This document shows positions 8,158 to 15,546 of a stretch of DNA of 15,745 bases, one piece after another. How positions within the stretch are numbered: position 1 is the stretch's first letter; the number at the start of each line of letters is the position of its first letter. A model generated the notes under the pieces. It saw only the letters and a program-made list of their open reading frames with translations. It made no database searches and was not told the origin of the DNA. The stretch is from positions 1 to 15,745 of the forward strand of contig JADGJA010000534.1 of assembly GCA_027596035.1 (NCBI GenBank), read 5' to 3'. Both the position numbers and the translations under genes were made by a program. Origin of the DNA: Thoreauomyces humboldtii. Taxonomy: Eukaryota > Chytridiomycota > Chytridiomycetes > Spizellomycetales > Powellomycetaceae.

Positions 8158-9861
8158 ATGTCTACACCGGCTTCATTTGCATCGTGGGCTCGTCCAACCA
8201 CGACTCTCCTCTCCAGAGCTTTTACAGTTTCACGAAGGACAGTCTCCTCCGCCTTCCGGTCGAAACCACCAAAACCGACACGAGCCTATGCCACCCAGTC
8301 TTCACCACCTCCTCCCTCGAACCTGAAGGCTGTTCCGTTCCGCTTGTCGCAGAGCGAAGCGGAGACGATATTTCGAAACCACCACGAAGGATGGTTGACC
8401 AGTGCGAGGAGCATGAAGGGACTCAAGTGTGAACGCATGTTGTTGCCGTTTTGGGTCGTGAGAGCCAACATGAAGATCTCTCTGGAGTCCGCGCAACTCG
8501 GGTTTCATTATTGGTAGGGGGTCAAAGTGAAGAAAGACACGGGTAATGCTGTCACGAGCTGACTCCAAGAATCTTTGAATTCAAACCGAACAGGAGCACC
8601 GAGTATGACTTCCCTTACTTTCGGCACTTTCTGATATAGGCTCGTATTGATTCCTTTGGCCTATAGGTATGACTTCCACCGGAAAGAACACAAACGCGTG
8701 CGAAAAGTACGATGGGAACATCGAGACTTTGGTCGACATCCCGTCTCCTCGGCGAGGTTAGACGGGACCGAGCTTTACTCCCAGATCTACGCCTCTTACC
8801 GCTTCAAGAAGGAATACGTGGACGGCGTTCGCGGAGCCGAGGTGTGGTCCGAGGCGAAACCTTTCCGCGAGGCCCAGCTGCCAGAGAACGTGGTCGCGGA
8901 CCCTTTCCAGATGAATTCTCGGGTGGCATGGGACCGGGTCATAGCCGCGTTTCAGGTGCAGGAGGAACTCAGACTCGAGGGTGCGCTCAAGTCCGAGACG
9001 AGCTGCGACGAGGTACGAGGACTGAGGTTGTCGATCGAGGCCACGCCCGTCGAGGGAAAGAAGGTCCTCGCTCTTCCCGTCTTCGTCAGCACGTACGTGT
9101 TCACTGCCACGTATCGCGGCACCACCTTTCGAACGTTCGTCAACGGCACGAGCGGTGCCATAGGTGGACAGCGCATTCCTGCCCCGGAACGCGTGGGACT
9201 CTTGGTCGGTGGAGCAGCGTCGCTCGTGGCCGTTCTGACTGGCGCATTTTCGAGCGCTGGATTCTTCCTACTCTGGTTCGCTGTGCCTTTCACGATCGCC
9301 ATGTTCGCGGCGAGGTTCTGGCCCTTGATCTGGGCTGCCATCTATGAAGCTCGAAGGAGGGGAGCTGAGGCGTTGGAGGCCGAGGCCAACAGTACGCCGG
9401 GAGGAGGGCCACGAGCTGGACGCCACTATGGACCGGGAGAATATCAACAAGAGCAGCAGCGGCAGCAGCAACAACAACAGCAACGGGGACAGCAGGACGA
9501 GTTCGGATCCTGGTGGGAGGAGCTTCAGCAGCGGGCGAAGCGAGGTCAGGACCAGTATCAGCAGCAACAACAGCAAAGCCGACAGCGGACCTCCTCGTCA
9601 TCATCGTCCTCTCGGTCCACTTCGCCCATGGGCGCCCCTCGAGACCCGAAGGGATACTACGCAGCCCTCGGACTCCCCACGACGGCCACCACGCAAGAGA
9701 TCCAGGCTGCCTTCCGAGGCAAGGCGCTTGTGGTGCATCCCGACCGCGTGGCTCCCGAACGCAAGGCGGAGGCGACTGGGAAGATGCAAGTTCTGACGGA
9801 GGCTTACTCTGTCTTGAGGGATCCAAAGAAGAGAAAGACGTATGATCTGTTGGGCAGATAG
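8158..9861 (+). CDS. Mitochondrial membrane protein with C-terminal J (DnaJ) domain, three exons including a 9-nt micro-exon
   Basis: Best model: exons 8158-8513, 8594-8602 and 8667-9861, giving 1560 nt and 519 residues. Introns are 8514-8593 (80 nt) and 8603-8666 (64 nt). A simpler model with one 153-nt intron (8514-8666) is also in frame and lacks only Ser-Thr-Glu. Residues 1-50 are rich in Arg, Ser and Thr, lack acidic residues and end in RAYAT, a typical mitochondrial presequence. Residues about 95-295 form a domain containing 'LLPFWVV' and 'FVNGTSGAIGGQR'; the latter resembles the VNGqTGkv-x-GeRP motif found in some bacterial zinc-ribbon membrane proteins. Two hydrophobic segments follow at about 298-320 and 322-342. 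A Gln/Ser-rich linker spans about 380-440, encoded by mixed CAG and CAA. The J domain is at 448-519 with an intact HPD at 479-481. J domains stimulate Hsp70 ATPase, so a role in recruiting mitochondrial Hsp70 at a membrane is likely. No zinc-finger or DnaJ C-terminal domain is present. Confidence 0.88.
8514..8666 (+). other. Intron/micro-exon/intron segment of the J-protein gene
   Basis: Intron A (8514-8593) starts GTAGGG, has a CTGAC branch-type sequence near 8559 and ends ACAG. The micro-exon 8594-8602 reads GAGCACCGA. Intron B (8603-8666) starts GTATGA and ends CTATAG. Each intron matches the 58-78 nt size of the others in the window, while a single intron would be twice as long. The sequence GTATGACTTCC occurs both at the start of intron B (8603) and at the start of the last exon (8667). 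Confidence 0.55.
9443..9600 (+). repeat. Low-complexity CAG/CAA and TCN region coding for the Gln/Ser-rich linker
   Basis: Runs of CAG and CAA codons, interrupted by a few others, are followed by a run of Ser codons near 9590-9615. The codon mix lowers the tendency to slip compared with a pure CAG run. It codes for the linker between the membrane segments and the J domain and is likely variable in length between strains. Confidence 0.7.
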
Positions 9862-10509
9862 ATCTTGATGGGCAGCACGACGTTTTCCTACTGTTCGGTT
9901 GGCCTTTCCCTGTGTATATTAGATGCATGGTGTATATGCTGCTGCACATCTGACCCGCAAGTTGCTTGCTGACAAGTTGCGGTTGCCTTGAAATCCCGGC
10001 AGGCTGTGCTACTGTGTGCTACCTGACGCTTTTTACGTCATGTCACCTGTAACAAGCGAGTCCGAACGGAAGTCCGAAAGCACGAGTTGTTTGTGTGGGG
10101 CGATGGCGATGCCTCAGTGGTCACACCGACGCGTGCTAAATTTTTAACCGGCGCCCTTTTTTGCACGCCGTCTGAACGCTGTGACTGCTGCCATGTGCCG
10201 AAAGCCACGGATTCAAACCCAGCCCAAGGAGATCCCACCGATCCTTCTTCTTCTTCCTTCGGGCTGGGCGGACTCTGGCTGGCTGATGATGGAGGGACCC
10301 TGCTACACATGCTGAAGGCCCATCACCTTTGGATAATAACACAAGATTCCTATAGACTATTTTATACCGTGTGTGCTTTATATCTTACCTCCGTAGAGAC
10401 ATCTCTTCTGGCTTATGATCAACCTCTCGTCGCCGCTTATTCACACTACCGCCGCCGCCGCCTACTCTCGTTATCCTACCCACAGCTTTCTACCCCAGAA
10501 CATACCGTC
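9862..10509. other. Intergenic region and promoter of the alpha/beta hydrolase gene
   Basis: A 648-bp gap. The frame of the hydrolase gene is open upstream to an ATG at 10087, but that part reads as low-quality protein and includes TATA-type elements, so I treat it as leader and promoter. A TTACGTCA site lies at 10033-10040, similar to a CRE but with one base changed. I see no RNA gene. Confidence 0.55.
10361..10366 (+). promoter_or_regulatory. Possible TATA box (TTTATA) of the alpha/beta hydrolase gene
   Basis: The AT-rich block at 10351-10385 contains TATAGA, TTTATACC and TTTATATC. The middle element lies about 145 bp upstream of the ATG at 10510. Any of the three could serve, which makes the transcription start fall between the upstream ATG at 10087 and the chosen one. 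Confidence 0.4.
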
Positions 10510-12576
10510 ATGGCCACGACCCTCAGTCGGACGTCATCCAACAGCAGCGCCTACGAGGCTGCAGCTCGAGCCGACCGTCCCCCAGTCGTCGTGCGCGGAG
10601 CGGAGGACCCAGCGAAGCGGACGGAACCCACACGCCAAAAGCGGCGATCGCTTTTTTACCGACTCCTTCAGATTCCTATACTCTTCGTTCGAGCCGTTAC
10701 CCCACTTTCATACTTGTTCATATTCACGCTCCTATGGGTATGCGAACGGACCGAACTTTCCTGCACCGCCGCGCCAACTAGAGAACTGACTTTCATTTCA
10801 TCCTCTTCTCGAAAGCATCTGCGAATGCATTCAGCGACGGACATCCTCGCCTTGTTGAAGGACAGGTCCGTTCCAGCCCTTTCCTTTGCCGGCTTCACCT
10901 CCTGGATCGCCGTGGAATGTCTCTGGTATCCGTACTATCTGATGGCGCGGAAACGATTGCAAGCGAGACGTCCCGTCCATCACGCCATGAACGATCCAGA
11001 GTCTCGCAAACGCTTGGTCACGAGATGTTGGGAATCTTTAGCGGTTGCTGCTGCCAACATCGATGCGAAACATGAAGCCACGGCGCAAACCCTATCATCA
11101 GCGTCAGCGAACATCACTGAGGCGCCAGACGCGGCTGCATCGGTGTACATCCGCCAGGTCATCTCGGGATGGTTCTTGGGAGCACCGTTCTCGTCCGTGC
11201 TCCGCGATAACATGAGGTCATGGGTCGCATGGGCGTTCATGGATCAGGATCTTGCCCTCTTGGACGAGAAGGAGTCCGCCGAGGTGGATGGCCTGCTCGC
11301 CGTGCTCGAGAACCGAATGGGATACGTCTTCCCCCCTGGACACGACCCAGAAGTCAAATGCATACGACTGACCTTGGACCCTGTCGTCGCAGCTCATCGA
11401 CCGGCGCTGTACTACGCCTTCACGCGCGCCGTCGACTTTGGATCGAAAACCGCGCTGAGAGCGATGGGTTTCGTCCGTCGGGAACTGGATCCGCTAGATT
11501 GCTCGGGAGCGGGAACAGCTGCATATTTCTACCGACCGGCCCAGCTGCCAACGCCTCGGGGCGCCCTACCGATCGTTTTCGTCCATGGCATCGGTGTCGG
11601 TTTCGCAGTCTACCTGCCACTGCTCGCGAGCTTGCCTCGAAACGTGCCCATCTACCTCTTGGAATGGCCGCACGTTGCCATGCAAGTACGCGACGACGTG
11701 CCCAGCGTTGCCGACACGCGTAGTCTGTTGGTCGGAATGCTGGCAAAGGACAAGCACCCGAAAGCGACCTTCATAGGTCACTCGCTCGGTTCCGTAGCGG
11801 TCGCATGGCTCCTTAACTCACCAGCTCATCGATCACGCGTAGGTAGCGTCGTCCTCCTCGATCCCGTCACCTTCCTCCTCTGCGATCCGACCACCGCTTA
11901 CAACTTCCTATATCGGCCGCCGACGGAACCGCTCCAGCTGCTCATGAACTACTTCGTTTCTCGCGAACTGTACATCGCGCACTCCCTCTCCCGTCACTTC
12001 CACTGGTCGCACAACATCCTGTTCGCGGAAGATCTCCCAACGGTCGCTCACCAGGGCCTCAAGAACTATGTCGTTCTTTCGGAGACGGACCTCATCGTCC
12101 CATCCCCACGGGTCCGTCAGTACCTGGAGGTCCGCAACTACGAGAACAGCGACCCTCGGAACACGGCCAACATCGTGTACCACGAAGGTCGAAACCACGG
12201 CGAGATGCTCTTCCGACCGAAGCTCCTGTCCCACACGGTCGATCTCATCAAGCGAGCCTGTGGAAGCGTCCAGGACGGTCCCTACGTCAGTCCACCTCCG
12301 TCTCCACCGAGGAGCGCGAGGAACTCGCCCAACGCGATCAGGAAACGGACGAGCTTCGCGAGGAAACCCGAAATCGTGGCTGCGGTGGCTACCGCCGTCG
12401 CCGCCGCCGCCGTCGCAGCGGTACCGTTGAGCGACAAGGCTCCGAGCTGGACCACCATGCACGTCGTCCCGCCTTCCGTCGTGGCTCAGGTCGCCGACGT
12501 GAGGTCGAGGACCTTGATCAACGCTCAGAGACCGAAACTGGGAGCCGCTAGGAGAACGCAAGCAGTTTCGGCGTGA
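10510..12576 (+). CDS. Membrane-associated alpha/beta hydrolase (serine hydrolase/lipase-like)
   Basis: Read as one exon it has 688 residues; a likely in-frame intron at 10738-10815 (78 nt, GTATGC to AAAG, with CTGAC near 10785) would reduce it to 662. The ATG at 10510 has G at -3 and +4 and follows the TATA block. Hydrophobic segments at about 47-76 and about 118-143 (unspliced numbers) suggest membrane attachment of the N-terminal part. The hydrolase core has the oxyanion-loop sequence HGIGVG at 359, the nucleophile elbow GHSLGS at 423 (Ser425), an acid candidate in SETDLIV (Asp527) and a His in GRNHGEM (His563). These four are in the right order and spacing for an active esterase or lipase. 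After them comes a Pro/Ser-rich stretch and an Ala/Val run near 620-640. The natural substrate cannot be read from sequence. It is larger than a minimal hydrolase because of the N-terminal membrane part and a disordered tail. Confidence 0.85.
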   Translation: MATTLSRTSSNSSAYEAAARADRPPVVVRGAEDPAKRTEPTRQKRRSLFYRLLQIPILFVRAVTPLSYLFIFTLLWVCERTELSCTAAPTRELTFISSSSRKHLRMHSATDILALLKDRSVPALSFAGFTSWIAVECLWYPYYLMARKRLQARRPVHHAMNDPESRKRLVTRCWESLAVAAANIDAKHEATAQTLSSASANITEAPDAAASVYIRQVISGWFLGAPFSSVLRDNMRSWVAWAFMDQDLALLDEKESAEVDGLLAVLENRMGYVFPPGHDPEVKCIRLTLDPVVAAHRPALYYAFTRAVDFGSKTALRAMGFVRRELDPLDCSGAGTAAYFYRPAQLPTPRGALPIVFVHGIGVGFAVYLPLLASLPRNVPIYLLEWPHVAMQVRDDVPSVADTRSLLVGMLAKDKHPKATFIGHSLGSVAVAWLLNSPAHRSRVGSVVLLDPVTFLLCDPTTAYNFLYRPPTEPLQLLMNYFVSRELYIAHSLSRHFHWSHNILFAEDLPTVAHQGLKNYVVLSETDLIVPSPRVRQYLEVRNYENSDPRNTANIVYHEGRNHGEMLFRPKLLSHTVDLIKRACGSVQDGPYVSPPPSPPRSARNSPNAIRKRTSFARKPEIVAAVATAVAAAAVAAVPLSDKAPSWTTMHVVPPSVVAQVADVRSRTLINAQRPKLGAARRTQAVSA
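10738..10815 (+). other. Possible in-frame 78-nt intron in the hydrolase gene
   Basis: The segment starts GTATGC, contains CTGAC about 28 nt before its end, and ends in AAAG. It begins at a codon boundary and is exactly 26 codons long without a stop, so it cannot be judged by frame. The encoded peptide is polar and Cys/Ser/Arg-rich and interrupts a hydrophobic segment, which favours an intron. The AAAG end is weaker than the TAG/CAG ends of other introns. Confidence 0.5.
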
Positions 12577-12803
12577 GGAAAATATATATTCTTATTCCTG
12601 ATACTCCCATCTACCAGCCTGTCACTTCCCATTTACTGTAATATGCATGGCGTTAGACTGCAATAGACGGTTCATCTTTACCGCACCACAGAAAACGAGG
12701 GTTTTGACTCATATGGTCAAGACCGGCGACCTTCACGAGCTATGAAGGTTGAAGCGTTACCGAGCATCGGACTACATGTTCACGACCGGTGTCGTCCGAA
12801 GCA

Positions 12804-13085
12804 TCATTTTGCCTGACTTTCCAGGCCACCATCTCTCTGCGCGCCAGCCGCTTTGTCGGTCTTGGGACAGGACAAAGTACCGTAAGGCGGAGTCGTCGCC
12901 ACCTTCTTGTGATTTTGATCGCCAACACGGGATCGCAGGAAGGTGAGTCCGAGTATCTTCTTCGTCCACTCGGGTTCGTGCTTCGTTCCACGACCATCGA
13001 GAGCCTCATCCAGCTTGTCCCAGTGATGATCGCTTGTAAAGTCCGCTTTGTTGACGTGCATGTAGTTTTCCGAGTGATTTGCCAT
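12804..13085 (-). CDS. Hypothetical small protein (weak candidate)
   Basis: A minus-strand frame of 93 residues from the ATG at 13085, or 108 from an in-frame ATG at 13130, ending in TGA. The first half is hydrophilic, with normal-looking composition and aromatic residues (for example HHWDKLDEALDGRGTKHEPEW). The second half is Lys, Gly and Gln rich. I recognise no domain, signal peptide or membrane segment. Codon choice is only mildly biased compared with the neighbours, so it may be a weakly expressed gene, a gene remnant or chance. The opposite strand has a longer open frame (12789-13256), but it is rich in Cys, Arg and Ser and looks like antisense translation. Confidence 0.3.
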   Translation of the reverse strand: MANHSENYMHVNKADFTSDHHWDKLDEALDGRGTKHEPEWTKKILGLTFLRSRVGDQNHKKVATTPPYGTLSCPKTDKAAGAQRDGGLESQAK

Positions 13086-13334
13086 GATTGTGTCCCCTAC
13101 CAGCTGCTTTGTTGGGTGAGTTGCCGACATCCGCAGAAGCGTTCCCGCAAAACGTCAGTCAGTCCCCTCGACGTGGGCCTGCCCGACCAACGCGCTTCTA
13201 TGACTGATTTCACGACCGAGCACGCTAGCTGTTGCAGACCACCTTACATGCAGTGAAGACATGGGAGGAGTTGTATGATACCTGGCCGTCATGTCTGGTA
13301 GGCTCTTGCTCTTGTAAGTTGAACCGAAAGCGTG

Positions 13335-13367
13335 GCCATCATGCACGCGCGAAGCCATCATGCACGC
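13335..13367 (+). repeat. 14-bp direct repeat, GCCATCATGCACGC x 2
   Basis: Perfect copies at 13335-13348 and 13354-13367, separated by 5 bp. It lies in the gap upstream of the FAD monooxygenase. It may be a slippage duplication or a paired protein-binding site. Confidence 0.8.
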
Positions 13368-13650
13368 TTAAAACAAGGTGAATGGGTGATGATGGATGCT
13401 GACCCAGTAGCAAGAGACACGCATCATAGGCAGGTAATTCTTTACAATTTCATCTTATGGTTTTGAAGAGACCCGTATTGGGGAAAGCAAAAATAGTGCC
13501 GTCTCGCTCCCAGCCGAAGCCGAGAGGAGAGCAACCATTCCGGAACGTGTGTGCGATGTCCAAAACAGTAACTGGGCCCGGCCTTGTTGATCACCGGAAC
13601 CCCCGACCAGGTAAGTATGCCTGAACAAGGGAGGATCGACCGAGGCCTCG

Positions 13651-13658
13651 TATTTATA
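13651..13658. promoter_or_regulatory. TATA-like element (TATTTATA, reads TATAAATA on the minus strand)
   Basis: The element sits in the near-palindrome CGTATTTATACG. On the minus strand it reads as the canonical TATAAATA. On the plus strand it would lie 258 bp before the last base ahead of the FAD monooxygenase ATG, far enough to imply a long or spliced leader. Direction cannot be decided. Confidence 0.35.
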
Positions 13659-13731
13659 CGAAATCTTCAACCTGCTGTGCCCGCAATTTCGTGGCACAGC
13701 GAGACCATCTCCGCCACCTTTTGGGGAGGAG

Positions 13732-13737
13732 CACGTG
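13732..13737. promoter_or_regulatory. E-box (CACGTG) upstream of the FAD monooxygenase gene
   Basis: A perfect CACGTG palindrome, the core bound by fungal bHLH factors of the Cbf1 and Pho4 type. It lies 32 bp left of the CRE palindrome. Another CACGTG occurs after the gene at 15462-15467. Confidence 0.35.
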
Positions 13738-13768
13738 ATCCGCACCTCCGCCGACAGCATTCTTCAGG

Positions 13769-13776
13769 TGACGTCA
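13769..13776. promoter_or_regulatory. Palindromic CRE/ATF site (TGACGTCA)
   Basis: A perfect TGACGTCA followed by AA, about 140 bp upstream of the FAD monooxygenase start codon. It matches the site upstream of the LEA-like gene. If transcription begins at the TATA-like element at 13651 the site would be within the leader, which would weaken a promoter role. Confidence 0.45.
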
Positions 13777-13915
13777 AATCTTGGTGGCTGTGCTGGTCAA
13801 GTTGGACTTCGTTGGTCACGCACCGCGGATGACAGCTGAGGAAAGGTTCGACATCCCACCGTTGCGATCGCAAGGTCCGTCGCTCGTTTAATTCGTTGGT
13901 CTGCTGTTGGGAGCC

Positions 13916-15305
13916 ATGAACAATCTCCGCATCCTCGTCAGTGGAGGAGGACTTGCGGGTCTGACTGCAGCGCACTTTCTCGCAAAGGCTGGAGCACGGG
14001 TCACGGTCATTGAACGGTCTCCCGTCCTACGTGCCGCAGGTATGGTTGAGAATTGACATCTTGTTGCTATGATTCTCAACCAGTCGGCCTTCTCTAGGTC
14101 AAGGGGTAGATTTTGCTGGTGCCGCCCGACGCGTACTCGATCAGATGGGCATACTCTCCCTCGTGAAAACTTCGAGCACCAGCGAGAAAGGGACCCATGT
14201 GGTAGATTCCGATGACACGCGTCGCGCCAGCTTTCCGGTCCCCGATCCGCCTCCCGAGGGCTCCTATACCGAACAAGGCAGCGGTTTCTCTCCCACGAAC
14301 GAGATCGAGATCTCTCGCGGGAAGCTTGTCGACATCATGTATCGGAAGGCGAAGGAGAACGATGGGATCCAATGGATGTTCGGCAGCCGCGTGACGTCGT
14401 TGAATCAGGACGACGGGGCCGGAGTGGTCACCGTGTCGTTCAAAGGTGAAGAGGATGGATCGTCTCCACCGACAGGGACGTTCGATCTAGTGGTCGGAGC
14501 GGATGGGATGGGATCTCGAATGAGGACGATGACCTTCGGGTCTGAGGTTTCCTCGGCGTCCGTGAAACCCGTGGATCAGCACACCGCGTACTTTACCATC
14601 CCTTGGACGCCTCAAGATGGTCAGTGGTCCCGCATCCATCCTCTTCCTCAACGTCGCTTCCAGTGGATCAGACCCTTAGGAGACACGTCTCTCGTTTCCG
14701 CGTACCTTGCCATCACGACCCACAAAAACCCGTCCCTCGCGGCCCGTCTCCGAGCCGCGCGGACGCAGACGGACCAGAAACGACTCCTTCGTGAGCTGTT
14801 CGCCGACGGCGGATGGGAGACGGAGCGGATCCTGGACGGGATGGACAAGGGGTCCGATTTTTACCTTCAGGAGGTGGCTCAGATCAAGCTTCCCACGTGG
14901 AGCTCCGGTCGCGTCGTGCTCGTCGGTGACGCTGCGTACTGTCCTTCCCCATTGAGCGGCATGGGATCGTCGGTAGCCGTCCTCGGTGCGCGTGCCTTGG
15001 CGGGTGAGATTTCGAGAACCCCTGACGACATCGCTGGCGCGTTGAAACGATACGAGGATGTCATGAGGCCTCATCTGGAGGACGTGCAGAAGCTCGCGTG
15101 GGGAGTTCCATGGATCGTAACGCCCAAGACGAGGCTTGGAGTGGAAATCCTCAAAACGATCTTCGGTTTGGTGTCGTGGGGAATCACCACGAGATTGGGC
15201 AAATGGGCCACAAAGGGTGGGGACCCTCAGGCGAGGGAATTTGAATTGCCTGATTATGCAGATCAGAAGGACGAAAAGCACCCGACGAGCATTGAGCGCC
15301 GATGA
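13916..15305 (+). CDS. Group A FAD-dependent monooxygenase (PHBH/TetX-like aromatic hydroxylase family), two exons
   Basis: Exons 13916-14039 and 14098-15305 give 1332 nt and 443 residues. The 58-nt intron (14040-14097) starts GTATGG and ends CTCTAG; splicing rebuilds a Gly codon and joins RAAG to QGVDFAG, a normal continuation for this family. Reading through the intron meets a TGA after a few codons. The FAD motif is SGGGLAGLTAAHFLAKAG at 9-26, followed by ERS at 33-35. The second FAD/NADPH motif is GADGMGSRMR at 175-184. The third is GDAAYCPSPLSGMG at 318-331, where the GD binds the ribityl chain of FAD. All three are intact and correctly ordered, so an active NAD(P)H-dependent hydroxylase is expected. 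No signal peptide is seen, and a hydrophobic stretch near 395-412 is the only possible membrane contact. Substrates in this family range from phenols and salicylate to polyketides and antibiotics; none can be assigned here. Confidence 0.92.
14044..14081 (+). repeat. Perfect 10-bp inverted repeat inside the FAD monooxygenase intron
   Basis: GGTTGAGAAT at 14044-14053 and ATTCTCAACC at 14072-14081 are exact reverse complements with an 18-nt loop. The stem takes up most of the 58-nt intron, from 4 nt inside the donor to 16 nt before the acceptor. It would overlap a likely branch-point area (TCTCAAC). Confidence 0.8.
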
Positions 15306-15546
15306 CGCCATGCTACTCGAAGGCCCCGAGAATGCAAGGTCTTCTGTAACGGCGCGCTCATCCGGAAATCTCGTATCCGTTCTGTGGAAAGTTTCCTCCA
15401 CACGCTGCGGTTGAAACGCGACAGTGTCTTGGCGACACCGACGGCCACTGGTCGTAAGAACCACGTGCTTAAATACAGCATCCGCAATCAGAGGATTTTG
15501 CCGAGTTGAAAGAAGCTTCATAACTACAGGGCAAGAAAGTAGAAGC
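15306..15546. other. Downstream flank of the FAD monooxygenase gene
   Basis: A 241-bp stretch after the FAD monooxygenase stop codon. It contains a CACGTG palindrome at 15462-15467 followed by AT-rich sequence, but no gene that I can support. Confidence 0.5.

Larger units (their letters stand above)
12577..13915. other. Long gap with unclear content
   Basis: A 1.34-kb stretch with no clear gene. It holds one weak minus-strand ORF (12804-13085), four GTRAGT splice-donor words on the plus strand (12943, 13116, 13314, 13611), a 14-bp direct repeat (13335-13367), a TATTTATA element (13651), a CACGTG (13732) and a TGACGTCA (13769). The right part is the promoter of the FAD monooxygenase gene. The plus-strand donors could mark a 5' leader intron of that gene or an unannotated spliced RNA. 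Confidence 0.5.

Noticed and set aside
10200..10225. Sequence resembling a tRNA B box on the minus strand
   Set aside because: The word GGTTTGAATCC is close to a B box, but the flanks do not form a T-arm stem and no A box or acceptor stem is visible.
10087..10509. N-terminal extension of the hydrolase to an ATG at 10087
   Set aside because: The extension has no protein-like features and spans the TATA-type block at 10351-10385. The ATG at 10510 has a better context.
3051..15305. The two flavin monooxygenases as a biosynthetic gene cluster
   Set aside because: No synthase, transporter or cluster regulator is present, and the genes between them are housekeeping or stress types.
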